From positions 558,001 to 622,000 of the forward strand of contig JAWKUN010000004.1 in assembly GCA_041398565.1 (NCBI GenBank): a stretch of DNA of 64,000 nucleotides, in the 5' to 3' direction. The position numbers were made by a program, and so were the translations under genes. The stretch's first letter is position 1, and each line of letters opens with the position of its first letter. Positions 8,743-21,176 of the stretch are shown piece after piece. The notes under the pieces were generated by a model, which worked only from the letters and a program-made list of their open reading frames with translations, searched no databases and had not been told where the DNA came from. Source of the stretch: DATGPD01 sp041398565. GTDB lineage: Bacteria > Planctomycetota > UBA1135 > UBA2386.

Positions 8743-9004
8743 CCGGCCATCATGTCGTGCGGGTCGCCGTCGGGGGAAGTGTCGGCACACGAAGACGACC
8801 GGGAGGTCGCGGCCAGACGACCGGGAATCGCGTGGAACGCCGCGCGGCACCTTCCCCTCTTGGACGTGCGCACCGTCGGGTCGCGACCGGACGCCGGCCG
8901 ACCTCGTCGATCACGGCGGCGGTCGGCCACGCGGATCGCCGCGACACCCTTCGCGACGATCCTTCCCTACCGCCATCCTGCAACACGAGCCCACCCCGCC
9001 CGCC

Positions 9005-13243
<4,239 letters not shown>

Positions 13244-13278
13244 TCGCGCCGGCCTGAGCTGCAAGGGCCGCGAGTCCG

Positions 13279-13303
13279 CGCGCGATCCGCGGATTCGGCG
13301 ATG
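13279..13303. repeat. Intergenic dispersed repeat, copy A
   Basis: A 25-bp stretch ending ATTCGGCGATG differs at only a few positions from 24955-24979; both are preceded a short distance upstream by GCAAGG and followed by TCCC. Both copies are intergenic. Too short and GC-rich to be certain. Confidence 0.35.
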
Positions 13304-13440
13304 TCCCACGTGCGGCGGGCGCGCGGGAGAACTGCCACGACCACTCTCAGGCGACGCTCAGCCACGCCGCCTACGAGTTCGTGGGTTCCCACCGTGGAAC
13401 CACCGTTCTTGTCCATGACCGAGGCGGAGGCCTCACCGCA

Positions 13441-14217
13441 ATGAAGTCCATCGCGACTCCCCGACTCCTCTCCCGCTCCTCTGGCCGCGTCGTGTTCGCC
13501 GCCGGTGCCCTCCTGGCGGCTTCTCTCGCGCCGTTGTCCAACCGTGGCTCGTCCGGCCTCGAGCTCGAGCCCACTCTCGTGCCTCGGGCCGACGACGACG
13601 GCGAGACGCCGTTCTCGTACGCGCGCATCTACTGGGAGTACAACGCCAGCGCCAACGACCTCGGCGTGCACGTCACGCTCGACGGCGAGGACTGGACCCG
13701 GCTCCGCATCGAGAACCCGTGCGAACGGACGCTGTTCGACGTGCGCGGCAAGGGGCCCTACCGCAACCTCGGCATGACCGAGCTGTTCTTCGAGGGCGCG
13801 GAACCGTCGCTCAACGAGTTCCGCCTCGAGCGTCTCCTGGCCCTGTTCCCCGAGGGCGAGTACTCCTTCGAGGGCGTCACCGTCGACGGCGACGAGCTCG
13901 AGAGCCATCACCGCTTCACCCACGCGATCCCCGCCGGTCCCGAGGTGTCGGCGACGGTTCGCGGCAACGACCGCCTCGAGATCCAGTGGTCGGAAGTGAC
14001 CCAGCCGCCGCGTGGCTTCCCGCGCCGGCCGATCCACATCACCGGCTACCAGGTGATCGTCGAGACGTTCCAGGTGACGCTGCCGGCGACGGCCCGCAGC
14101 GTGACCGTGCCTCCGGAGTACGTGGCGACCCTGGCGCCCGGCGTGCACGCGTTCGAGGTGCTCGCCATCGAACGCAGTGGCAACCAGACCCTCACCGAGG
14201 GCGAGTTCACCAAGTAG
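13441..14217 (+). CDS. Secreted protein with C-terminal fibronectin-III-like domain
   Basis: 258 residues from ATG 13441, preceded by the Shine-Dalgarno-like GGAGG about 10 nt upstream. The N-terminus (RRVVF-like basic run, then VVFAAGALLAASLAPL) is a signal peptide or membrane anchor. Residues 45-155 are acidic and beta-rich with no known motif. The C-terminal part (about 160-255: GPEVSATVRGNDRLEIQWSE ... ITGYQVIVETF ... LAPGVHAFEVLAIERSGNQ) has the strand pattern of a fibronectin type III fold. Probably exported and involved in binding. The next gene, 77 nt downstream, also encodes a secreted beta-sandwich protein. No function can be given. Confidence 0.8.
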   Translation: MKSIATPRLLSRSSGRVVFAAGALLAASLAPLSNRGSSGLELEPTLVPRADDDGETPFSYARIYWEYNASANDLGVHVTLDGEDWTRLRIENPCERTLFDVRGKGPYRNLGMTELFFEGAEPSLNEFRLERLLALFPEGEYSFEGVTVDGDELESHHRFTHAIPAGPEVSATVRGNDRLEIQWSEVTQPPRGFPRRPIHITGYQVIVETFQVTLPATARSVTVPPEYVATLAPGVHAFEVLAIERSGNQTLTEGEFTK

Positions 14218-14293
14218 CAGGACAGACGAGAGCTGAAGTTTGGTGGGCGCATCGCCGCCCACCCATCGGTCCGTCAAGCACCGACACCCCCAC

Positions 14294-14824
14294 ATGCCCC
14301 GCGTCCCCGACACCCTGCTGCTTGCGTCGATCCTGTCGCTGGCCCTGGGGGCCTGGTTCCTGGCCACGCCCTCGTCGGCGCTGCCGGAACCGACCGCCGC
14401 CGGACGCGACCCCGCCCGCGAGTCGGAGGGGCCCGACGCGGAGGTCGTTGTGGCCTCGAACATGTCCGGCGCGGAGCTCGCGCCTGCGCCTCTCGCCGCC
14501 GAGTCGCGCCGCGCACTCGACGGCGCCGATGCCATGCGAGACGACGCCGGCCCGCGCCGGCACCACGTCCGTGTGCGCGGCCAGGTGCGACGGAGCGGAC
14601 ACCCCCTCGGACGCTGCGAACTGTCGTTCCTCGTCGCCGGCCAGGAGTGGCGCGACGAGGACATCGACTGGGACCGGACCGATCGCCAAGGTCGCTACGA
14701 CGTCGAACTGCCCGCCGGCACCTACGTGGTGTGGTGCGACGCCGGCTACCGAACGTCCCGCACCCTGGTCGTACCCGCCTGGAGCGACGACCTGGTGTTC
14801 GACGTCGAGCTGCCGCCCGATTGA
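14294..14824 (+). CDS. Secreted protein with carboxypeptidase-regulatory-like beta-sandwich domain
   Basis: 176 residues from ATG 14294. A membrane or signal segment (TLLLASILSLALGAWFLAT) is followed by a low-complexity linker and a C-terminal beta-sandwich (about 90-175) with the sequence RVRGQVRRSGHPLGRCELSF ... RTDRQGRYDVELPAGTYVV, the hallmark of carboxypeptidase-regulatory/CnaB-like domains. Such domains are structural or adhesive. It probably forms a unit with the preceding secreted protein. No catalytic residues. Confidence 0.75.
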   Translation: MPRVPDTLLLASILSLALGAWFLATPSSALPEPTAAGRDPARESEGPDAEVVVASNMSGAELAPAPLAAESRRALDGADAMRDDAGPRRHHVRVRGQVRRSGHPLGRCELSFLVAGQEWRDEDIDWDRTDRQGRYDVELPAGTYVVWCDAGYRTSRTLVVPAWSDDLVFDVELPPD

Positions 14825-14858
14825 CGCGGAGATCCCGGCGCCCACGCGCCCGCGGGGT

Positions 14859-15476
14859 TCAGAAGCGCCAACCGAAGACCAGGCCGAACTGCCCGTAGTC
14901 CGCGCTCGTCTCGACGAACCCGTAGTCGACGTTGGTGGCGAACACCTTGCGCAGATCCAGGCCGAGCAACGCACCCGATTCGAACTCGTAGCCGACCCCG
15001 CCGTGGACGTAGGCCCCGATCGTGCCGCCGTCGTCGCTCTGCGCGCCCGAGCCATCGGTTCGCTCCAACTCGGTGCGCACCAGATTCAGCCCGAAGCCGA
15101 CGTAAGGCCGCAGCCGCCCCTGACCGAAGCTCTTCCTCGCGCCCGCGTACACCTCGAAGGCGGACAGCTCCAGTTCGACGCCGGCAGTGGTCTCGTCGCG
15201 CCGCGATCCGGCCACACCGACCTCCCAACCGAGCGACGCCGCCGGGTTCTCACGCGCGAACTCGAGGCCGAGAGCCACTTGGGTCTCGACGGTGTCGAAG
15301 CGCGGCTCCTCGAACACCCTGCGCCCCACATGCACGCTCACCTGATTGGCAGGATGCGGTCGCGTGTCGTCCACCGCCGGAGCCGCGGTCTCCGGCGTCG
15401 CCACGCACGCCGTCAAGCCCAGTAGGCCTGTCAGGCCGAGGGGGATCGAGGAGGAACGGGGAGTCGTTGTCGTCAC
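14859..15476 (-). CDS. Outer-membrane beta-barrel protein
   Basis: 205 residues from GTG 15476. The N-terminus LGLTGLLGLTACVATPE contains a lipobox-like L-T-A-C, so it may be lipidated. The rest alternates hydrophobic and polar residues in about eight strands (QVSVHVGRRVF, VETQVALGLEFARE, GWEVGVAGSRR, GVELELSAFEVYAGARKSF, LRPYVGFGLNLVRTEL, GGTIGAYVHGGVGYEF, ALLGLDLRKVF) and ends QFGLVFGWRF with a terminal Phe, as expected for an OmpA/OmpW-like barrel. The GTG start overlaps the stop of a 32-codon upstream frame. Substrate or role unknown. Confidence 0.82.
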   Translation of the reverse strand: MTTTTPRSSSIPLGLTGLLGLTACVATPETAAPAVDDTRPHPANQVSVHVGRRVFEEPRFDTVETQVALGLEFARENPAASLGWEVGVAGSRRDETTAGVELELSAFEVYAGARKSFGQGRLRPYVGFGLNLVRTELERTDGSGAQSDDGGTIGAYVHGGVGYEFESGALLGLDLRKVFATNVDYGFVETSADYGQFGLVFGWRF

Positions 15477-15571
15477 CGGCGCGGAACGTAGCCGTCGCGG
15501 CGGGCCGTCACGAGGACGTGGTTGTGCTCGTCGACAGATACGTCGACCCGAACCCTCGACTCACCGCGCAT
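15473..15571 (-). CDS. Possible small protein (32 aa) coupled to the outer-membrane protein
   Basis: From ATG 15571 a frame of 32 codons reads ESRVRVDVSVDEHNHVLVTA and ends with a TGA that overlaps the downstream GTG (GTGA). Codon third positions are G/C-rich as in real genes, and the frame stays open further upstream, so an alternative start is possible. It may be a real short protein, or the remnant of a longer one. No homology recognised. Confidence 0.4.
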   Translation of the reverse strand: MRGESRVRVDVSVDEHNHVLVTARRDGYVPRR

Positions 15572-15703
15572 GTCGTCGTCGCTGGCCGCGCCCGCTGCAC
15601 GCCGCACTCCAACGGGACGTGGCGCTCGACTCCCGCGCGCGCCACGGACTCACCGATCCCCCCCCGTATGAATTCTCCGCGGCGGCCTGCCTACGCCGCG
15701 CCG

Positions 15704-15943
15704 ATGACACGGCACGACATCGTCTGGATCGGCGAGGTTCTGTTCGGCATGTACTTGCTGGTGACCGGGCTCGGGACCGCTGCGCTGACACTGATCGGAT
15801 CGCCCCTGCCCGGACTCTGCCTGTTGCTCGTGCCGCTTGTCGGCTTCTGCATGTTGACCATGCGGCCGTTGACGGCGCTGGCGTTCTCCGGCAAGGAGTT
15901 CGCGGCCCGGCGCGGCTCCGATCGGGCAACAGCGGCTCGCTGA
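15704..15943 (+). CDS. Small two-helix membrane protein
   Basis: 79 residues from ATG 15704 (an in-frame ATG at 15668 would add 12). Two hydrophobic helices: LFGMYLLVTGLGTAALTLIG and LPGLCLLLVPLVGFCMLTM, with a basic C-terminal tail, so an inner-membrane protein with both ends probably inside. The opposite strand upstream holds the outer-membrane gene, making this a divergent pair. Unknown function. Confidence 0.6.
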   Translation: MTRHDIVWIGEVLFGMYLLVTGLGTAALTLIGSPLPGLCLLLVPLVGFCMLTMRPLTALAFSGKEFAARRGSDRATAAR

Positions 15944-16070
15944 GTCGACGGCGCGAGTCGCTCGCACCGGCTCACGCCGGACGCGGGGCAGCGGGCCCGG
16001 GAACTCGCGAGTCGCTCGGCCCGGGCGCTGCTGGCCGGCCTTTGCCGGAGCAATCCCGGCGCTCGGCCGC

Positions 16071-16076
16071 GATAAT
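16071..16076 (+). promoter_or_regulatory. Candidate -10 box of the dxr operon
   Basis: GATAAT, five of six matches to TATAAT, ends 11 nt before the ATG of dxr, implying a very short leader. No clear -35 at the normal spacing. The upstream 144-bp intergenic stretch also has a 12-bp direct repeat GCGAGTCGCTCG (near 15954 and 16007). Confidence 0.4.
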
Positions 16077-16087
16077 CGGCGCCGCGC

Positions 16088-17254
16088 ATGATGAAGCGGA
16101 TCGCCATCCTCGGCAGCACCGGATCGATCGGCACGCAGGCCTTGGCCCTGGTCCGCGATGGCCGGCGTGCGATGTTCGATGTCGTCGCCCTGGTGGCCAG
16201 ACGCAGCGAGGCGGCCCTGGTGCAGCAAGCCGTCGAGTTCGGCGCGGACGCCGCCTGTCTGGTGGACGGCAGCGAGCGCCCGGCCTCCCTTCCGGCCAAG
16301 ACCGCCTTCCATGCGGGCGCCGACGGCGTCCTCGCCGCTCTCGAGGAGACCGACCCCGACCTCGTGCTCAACGGCATCACCGGAGCCGCCGGCCTGCGCG
16401 CGTCGGAATGGACGCTGCGGCGCGGCAAGACCCTGGCCCTGGCCAACAAGGAGTCCCTGGTGATGGCCGGCCCCTACCTCATGGCCCTGGCCGCCAGCCA
16501 AGGTGCACACATCCTGCCCGTGGACTCCGAGCACTGCGCGATCTTCCAGTGCCTGCACGGCGAGCCGAAGGCGCGCGTACGCCGCATCCACCTCACCGGG
16601 TCGGGCGGTCCGTTCCGCACGCGCCCGCTCGACACCTTCGCCACGATCACCCCACGCGAGGCGCTGCAGCACCCGACCTGGAACATGGGGCCGCGCATCA
16701 CGGTCGGATCGGCGACCATGATGAACAAGGCGTTCGAGATCCTGGAAGCACACTGGCTGTTCGGCCTGCAGCCCGAGCAGATCCACGTCGTCTTGCACCC
16801 ACAGAGCATCGTGCACTCGATGGTCGAATTCGTGGACGGCTCGATCCTGGCGCAGCTCGGCGTCCCCGACATGCGCGTGCCGATCCTCTACTGCCTGACC
16901 TGGCCGGAGCGGACACCGTTCGCGTTCGAGCCGTTCGATCCGCTCAAGTTCCGCTCGCTGACCTTCGAACCGGCCGACGCAGCGCGCTATCCGGCGCTAC
17001 CGCTGGCGTTCGCGGCCCTGCAGGCCGGCGGCGACTCAGGCGCCGTCCTCAACGCGGCCGATGAGGTGATGACCGAGCTGTTCCTGGCCGGTCGCATCCC
17101 GTTCCCGGCGATCACCGCCAACGTCGCCCGCGTGCTGCAGCAACATCCTCCCGAGCCGATCCGGAGCCTCGACGACGTCCTGCGCGCCGATGCGGCGGCG
17201 CGGGCCGCGGCGCGAGCGCTCGCCACCCAGACCGAAGCCGGAGCCGCGCCGTGA
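16088..17254 (+). CDS. dxr: 1-deoxy-D-xylulose 5-phosphate reductoisomerase
   Basis: 388 residues, the normal length. Converts DXP to 2-C-methyl-erythritol 4-phosphate with NADPH, the committed step of the MEP isoprenoid pathway. Seen in order: NADPH-binding ILGSTGSIGTQAL (6-18), ALANKESLVMAG (about 120), metal/substrate motif PVDSEHCAIFQCL (about 143), flexible loop HLTGSGGPFR (about 168), HPTWNMGPRITVGSATMMNK (about 198) and the C-terminal domain. Stop overlaps rseP as GTGA. The dxr-rseP pair is a very common arrangement. A second Met three bases in is an alternative start. Confidence 0.97.
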   Translation: MMKRIAILGSTGSIGTQALALVRDGRRAMFDVVALVARRSEAALVQQAVEFGADAACLVDGSERPASLPAKTAFHAGADGVLAALEETDPDLVLNGITGAAGLRASEWTLRRGKTLALANKESLVMAGPYLMALAASQGAHILPVDSEHCAIFQCLHGEPKARVRRIHLTGSGGPFRTRPLDTFATITPREALQHPTWNMGPRITVGSATMMNKAFEILEAHWLFGLQPEQIHVVLHPQSIVHSMVEFVDGSILAQLGVPDMRVPILYCLTWPERTPFAFEPFDPLKFRSLTFEPADAARYPALPLAFAALQAGGDSGAVLNAADEVMTELFLAGRIPFPAITANVARVLQQHPPEPIRSLDDVLRADAAARAAARALATQTEAGAAP

Positions 17255-19059
17255 GCACGCTGCCGTTCATCGCCACGATCCTCGGGATCGGGTTCATGAT
17301 CTTCATCCACGAGCTCGGGCACTACCTGGCGGCGCGCGCGGCCGGTATCCGCGTGCATGTGTTCTCCCTGGGCTTCGGGCCGCGCCTGATCGGATTCGTA
17401 CGCGACGGCACCGACTATCGCTTGAGCCTGGTGCCGTTCGGCGGCTACGTGCTGGTGGCCGGTGCCGAGAACTTCGAGCGCCGCCGCCTGGCGGCAGACG
17501 AGCTCAACGCCAAGGGAGCCGGCGCGCGCGCCTTCTTCCACGCCGGCGGCGTCATCATGAACGTCGCCTTCGCGCTCATCGTCTTCCCGCTCGTGTTCCA
17601 CAGCGGCGTCCAGTTCACGGCGCCGGTGATCGGCCGCGTCGATCCCCTCGGCGTGGCCTGGCAGGCCGACCTGCGGCCCGGCGACCGAATCCTCAAGGTC
17701 AACGGCAAGGAGATCTACGCGTTCGAGAACCTGCGCGTCGAGATCGCGCTGGCAGGCCGCCGGCCGGTGCGCCTCGAGGTGGAGCGCGACGGCAAGGTCT
17801 TCGAGAAGCTGGTGCAGTCCGAGTACGACGAGCGCGAGGGCCTGCGCCGCATCGGCGTCGTGCCGTCGGTGGAGCCGCAGCCGCCCGAACTGATCGTGCA
17901 GGCCGACACGCCGGCCGCCCGCGCTGGCCTGCGCAGCGGCGACCGCCTGCTGGCGATCGACGGCGAAGCGGTGGCGCCGGCCGACGTCGAGCTGACCCTG
18001 CAGAGCCTCGAGCACCACGAGGTCGGCAAGCCCGTCGCCCTCGAGGTCGAGCGCAAGGATGCAGGCAGGGTGACCGTCACCTTCCTACCCGACGTCGCGG
18101 CCAAGGAGTCGCGCATCGGCGTGCGGCAGGTGCTGCCGCGCGTCCTGGCGGTGCGGCAGTCGTTCGCGCCGGCCCAGCCGCTCGAGCGCGGCGACATCCT
18201 CGTCGCGGTCGACGGCCAACCGTTCCTGGCCGGCAGCCTGCAGCCGTGGAGCACCCAGCAAGACGGCGCCGACACTCTGCACCTGCGCGTGCGGCGCGGC
18301 CAGCCGGCACGCGAGGTCGACGTCGACCTGCGCCTCAGCCCGAGCGAGCGCGCCACCCTTGCCGACAACATCGTGCTCGGCCCACCGGAGCCGGGCGCCG
18401 GCGTGCCGGTGCGGCGCACCGGGCCCGACAGCCCTGCCGGCAAGGCGGGCTTGCAGGACGGAGACGTCGTCGTCGACGTCGGCGGCCACGCCGTCGCCAA
18501 CTGGCCCGAGCTCACCAAGGCCGTGCGCGACTTCGCCGGCGACCGGATGACGCTGACGGTGCTGCGCCAGGGCCAGTCCTTGCAGCTCGACGTCACCCCC
18601 GCCCGCAAGGTCGAACTCGGCTTCGAGGCCTCGCAGCTGTACCAGCGCGAGCTGTATCAGGTCGATGGCGTCGGCAACGCGATCCGCGCCGGCCTGGTGT
18701 GCTCGGGCGACCTGCTCAAGCAGCTGTACGTGACGCTGAAAGAGATGGTGACGGGCGGCGTGTCGGCACGCAACCTCGGCGGCATCATCCAGATCAGCCG
18801 CGTCAGCTACGCCTTCGCCGAGTCCGGCTTCGCCCGCTTCCTCTACTTCCTGGCGATGCTCAGCCTGAACCTGGCCTTCGTCAACGTGCTACCGATCCCG
18901 GTGCTCGATGGTGGCCACCTGCTGTTCGTGCTGATCGAGAAGATCAAGGGTTCGCCGGTGAGTGCTCGGGTGCACAGCTACAGCCTGACGCTGGGCCTGG
19001 TGTTCATCGTCGGGCTGATGGTGTTCGTCACCTACAACGACATCCTGCGCCTGTTTTGA
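17251..19059 (+). CDS. rseP: RIP metalloprotease RseP-like with four PDZ domains
   Basis: 602 residues from GTG 17251 (GTGA overlap with dxr). Intramembrane site-2 zinc protease that cleaves membrane-bound regulators or signal peptides. The first helix carries the zinc motif HELGH in FMIFIHELGHYLAARAAG (about 20-35); the C-terminal helices hold the third ligand Asp in VLPIPVLDGGHLLFVLIEK (about 548-566). Between them four PDZ-like modules can be counted (about 125-195, 212-290, 290-365, 370-450), each with a GD-x-[IL]-L-x-[VI]-[DN]-G type core; the E. coli enzyme has two in about 450 residues. It may process an anti-sigma such as the one at 40017-41483. Next gene overlaps as TTGA. Confidence 0.93.
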   Translation: MSTLPFIATILGIGFMIFIHELGHYLAARAAGIRVHVFSLGFGPRLIGFVRDGTDYRLSLVPFGGYVLVAGAENFERRRLAADELNAKGAGARAFFHAGGVIMNVAFALIVFPLVFHSGVQFTAPVIGRVDPLGVAWQADLRPGDRILKVNGKEIYAFENLRVEIALAGRRPVRLEVERDGKVFEKLVQSEYDEREGLRRIGVVPSVEPQPPELIVQADTPAARAGLRSGDRLLAIDGEAVAPADVELTLQSLEHHEVGKPVALEVERKDAGRVTVTFLPDVAAKESRIGVRQVLPRVLAVRQSFAPAQPLERGDILVAVDGQPFLAGSLQPWSTQQDGADTLHLRVRRGQPAREVDVDLRLSPSERATLADNIVLGPPEPGAGVPVRRTGPDSPAGKAGLQDGDVVVDVGGHAVANWPELTKAVRDFAGDRMTLTVLRQGQSLQLDVTPARKVELGFEASQLYQRELYQVDGVGNAIRAGLVCSGDLLKQLYVTLKEMVTGGVSARNLGGIIQISRVSYAFAESGFARFLYFLAMLSLNLAFVNVLPIPVLDGGHLLFVLIEKIKGSPVSARVHSYSLTLGLVFIVGLMVFVTYNDILRLF

Positions 19060-19892
19060 TCGCCTACCTGCGCCTCCTGCGCGTCGGCCTGCTGCTGTCT
19101 CCCGCCGCCGACGTGACGGCGGGCATGGCACTGTGCGGTCTGCCGTGGACCACGGATGCAGTGCGTGCGCTGTTGGCCAGCGTGTGCGTGTACGCGGCGG
19201 GCATGGTGCTGAACGACCACGCCGACCGCGCCCTCGACGCCGTGCAGCGCCCGGAGCGGCCGCTGCCGAGCGGTGCCATCGCCCCAAGTGTGGCCCTGAC
19301 GCTGGGCCTCGGGCTCCTGCTCGGCGGATGCGGCCTCAGCCCGATGCCGCTCTACCATGGTGGACTCGCCCTGCTGGTGCTCGGCTACGACTACGCACTC
19401 AAGCGGCACGTGGCCACCGGCGCGGCGGCAATGGGCAGCCTGCGCGCCCTCAACCTGCTGAGCGGAGGCGTGGTGCTGGGTGCGACGCCGCCGCAGCTTC
19501 TGGTGTATGCGGCGCTCGCCTACTTCGTCTACATCGTCGCGGTCACCTTGATGGGCGTGCTCGAAGACGAGCCCAGGGTGAAGCCCCGCGCCGTGGTGTC
19601 GCTCGGGCTCGTGGCACCCGCCAGCGCCTGCCTCGCGCTGCTGCAGACACCGTACGCGGGTCTGGCCGCCGGCTCGGGCGCGGCCCTACTCGTGGCCCTG
19701 TGGCTGCGTGCGCTGCGGCGGCGCTCCTTCGACCGCGGTGCCATCCGCCGGGTGATGACCTTCCTGCTGCTGGGCACGATGCTCTACACCGCCTTGCTGT
19801 GCGCTGGCATGGGCCGATTCGCCGAGGCCGCGACGATCTTCGCCGCCGCCCTCCTGGGCCGGCGCATCACCCGCAGCATCGCCATCACCTGA
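19056..19892 (+). CDS. UbiA-family prenyltransferase
   Basis: 278 residues with a TTG start at 19056 overlapping the rseP stop (TTGA). A polytopic membrane protein with about eight helices. The prenyl-diphosphate motif is GMVLNDHADRALDAVQRPER, the N-D-x3-D-x3-D arrangement of UbiA enzymes, followed by PLPSG; the second Asp-rich motif is the weaker LMGVLEDEPRVKP. Family members transfer polyprenyl groups to aromatic or other acceptors (quinones, hemes, archaeal-type or sugar lipids). Substrate unknown; the neighbourhood with dxr fits isoprenoid supply. TTG start decided by the overlap and by immediate coding-quality sequence. Confidence 0.85.
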   Translation: MIAYLRLLRVGLLLSPAADVTAGMALCGLPWTTDAVRALLASVCVYAAGMVLNDHADRALDAVQRPERPLPSGAIAPSVALTLGLGLLLGGCGLSPMPLYHGGLALLVLGYDYALKRHVATGAAAMGSLRALNLLSGGVVLGATPPQLLVYAALAYFVYIVAVTLMGVLEDEPRVKPRAVVSLGLVAPASACLALLQTPYAGLAAGSGAALLVALWLRALRRRSFDRGAIRRVMTFLLLGTMLYTALLCAGMGRFAEAATIFAAALLGRRITRSIAIT

Positions 19893-19935
19893 CGACGGCG
19901 TCGGCGAAACGGCTGCAGTCTCGGGCCGGCGTACC

Positions 19936-19941
19936 TACAAT
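19936..19941 (+). promoter_or_regulatory. Candidate -10 box, near-leaderless
   Basis: TACAAT, five of six to TATAAT, lies with nine nucleotides between it and the ATG at 19951. Transcription would begin within about three bases of the start codon, so the mRNA would be leaderless or nearly so. The -35 position shows only CTGCAG (weak). Confidence 0.45.
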
Positions 19942-19950
19942 CCGGGCCGG

Positions 19951-21150
19951 ATGCTCGCTCGCCTCTTCCCCGCCGTTCTCGCCACCGCCGCCGTCGCCCA
20001 GCAGGGCCAGCCCACCGCGCCAGACCAGCAGACCAAGGGCCAGCACACCGAGGGCCAAGACGCCAAGATCGACTTCGCCCAGGCCATCGCGCCGATCTTC
20101 AAGGCGCGCTGCTACGAGTGCCACGGCCCCAAGGAACAGGAAGCCGACCTGCGCCTCGACCAGCGCGGCAGCGTGTTCCACGCCGACGAGACCAAGTGGA
20201 TCATCAAGCCCGGCAAGCCCGCGGAGAGCGAGCTGCTGCGCCGAGTCAAGCTGCCGAAGTCCGACGACGAGGTCATGCCCGCCGAGGGCGACCCGCTGTC
20301 GCCGGAACAGATCGCCACCATCGAGAAGTGGATCGCCGACGGCGCCATCTGGCCCGAAGGCGCCGGCACCGGCACCGAGGACACGCACACCCCCACCGTC
20401 GAGACCTTCGAGCTGACGCTGACGGCGACACAGAAGGAACAGGTCGACCAGGCCGTCGCCAAGCTCCACGAGCGCGGCGCCGTGGCCACGCCGATCGCGC
20501 GCGACCTCGTCGCCCTCGACGTCAACCTGAGCCTGCTGCGCCCGCCGGCGGGCGACGCCGACCTGGCTCTGGCTGCGGCTGCGGCGCCGGCTCTGGTCTG
20601 GCTCAACGCTTCCCGAACCCAGATCACCGACCAGGGCATGGCGGCGCTCGCAACCTGCTCCTCGGTGCGCCGCCTGCACTTGGCGCAGACGGCGATCGGC
20701 GACGACGGGGTGCACCATCTCGCCGGAATGCGCGATCTGCGCTTCCTCAATCTGTTCGGCACCAAGGTCACCGACCGAGGCCTCGAGCACCTGCGGGGCC
20801 TCGCCAAGCTGGAGAAGGTCTTCCTGTGGGAGACCGAGGTCACCGACGCCGGAGTCGCGGCCCTGCAGACGGCCCTGCCACACCTTCGGATCGACCGAGG
20901 GGGCTACGCCAAGGAAGTGCTCGCGGTCGCCGCCGAACAGAAGGCCACCGAGGCGACGGCCAAGGATGCGCTGCCGCCCGGCGTCGCCAACAGCAAGTGC
21001 CCGGTGTCGGGCGAGGCCGTCGACGCCAGCGTGACCGTGGTGCACGACGGCCGCACCATCGCGTTCTGCTGCACCAAGTGCCGCGCCAAGTTCGTGGCCG
21101 ACCCCGCCAAGTTCGCGCCGAACCTACCGGCAAAGGCCGACAAGAAGTAG
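19951..21150 (+). CDS. Secreted Planctomycete cytochrome-LRR-YHS fusion protein
   Basis: 399 residues with signal peptide MLARLFPAVLATAAVAQQ. Residues 30-130 are a Planctomycete-type cytochrome c domain: FAQAIAPIFKARCYECHGPK has the C-x2-C-H heme site, and LRLDQRGSVF... and KSDDEVMPAEGDPLS carry the distal Met. Residues about 180-315 form leucine-rich repeats (LVWLNASRTQITDQGMAAL, LRFLNLFGTKVTDRGLEHL). The C-terminus (about 345-395) is a YHS/TRASH-like metal site: KCPVSGEAVD ... IAFCCTKCRAKFVADPAKF. A periplasmic heme protein combining electron-transfer, protein-binding and metal-binding modules; actual role unknown. The three-part architecture is the notable feature. Confidence 0.88.
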   Translation: MLARLFPAVLATAAVAQQGQPTAPDQQTKGQHTEGQDAKIDFAQAIAPIFKARCYECHGPKEQEADLRLDQRGSVFHADETKWIIKPGKPAESELLRRVKLPKSDDEVMPAEGDPLSPEQIATIEKWIADGAIWPEGAGTGTEDTHTPTVETFELTLTATQKEQVDQAVAKLHERGAVATPIARDLVALDVNLSLLRPPAGDADLALAAAAAPALVWLNASRTQITDQGMAALATCSSVRRLHLAQTAIGDDGVHHLAGMRDLRFLNLFGTKVTDRGLEHLRGLAKLEKVFLWETEVTDAGVAALQTALPHLRIDRGGYAKEVLAVAAEQKATEATAKDALPPGVANSKCPVSGEAVDASVTVVHDGRTIAFCCTKCRAKFVADPAKFAPNLPAKADKK

Positions 21151-21176
21151 GCGTCGGCTCGCCGGGCGCCCGGCGG

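Noticed and set aside
8743..9004. Small frames in the sulfatase-kinase gap
   Set aside because: No ribosome site, signal or conserved-looking composition; treated as promoter region, though no clear promoter was found.
15944..16087. 12-bp direct repeat GCGAGTCGCTCG as an operator of dxr
   Set aside because: Short and GC-rich, spacing of about 53 bp without relation to the -10; chance not excluded.
17190..19892. 900-codon plus-strand frame across rseP and the UbiA-like gene
   Set aside because: The first two thirds are an out-of-frame shadow of rseP; the real gene starts at TTG 19056.
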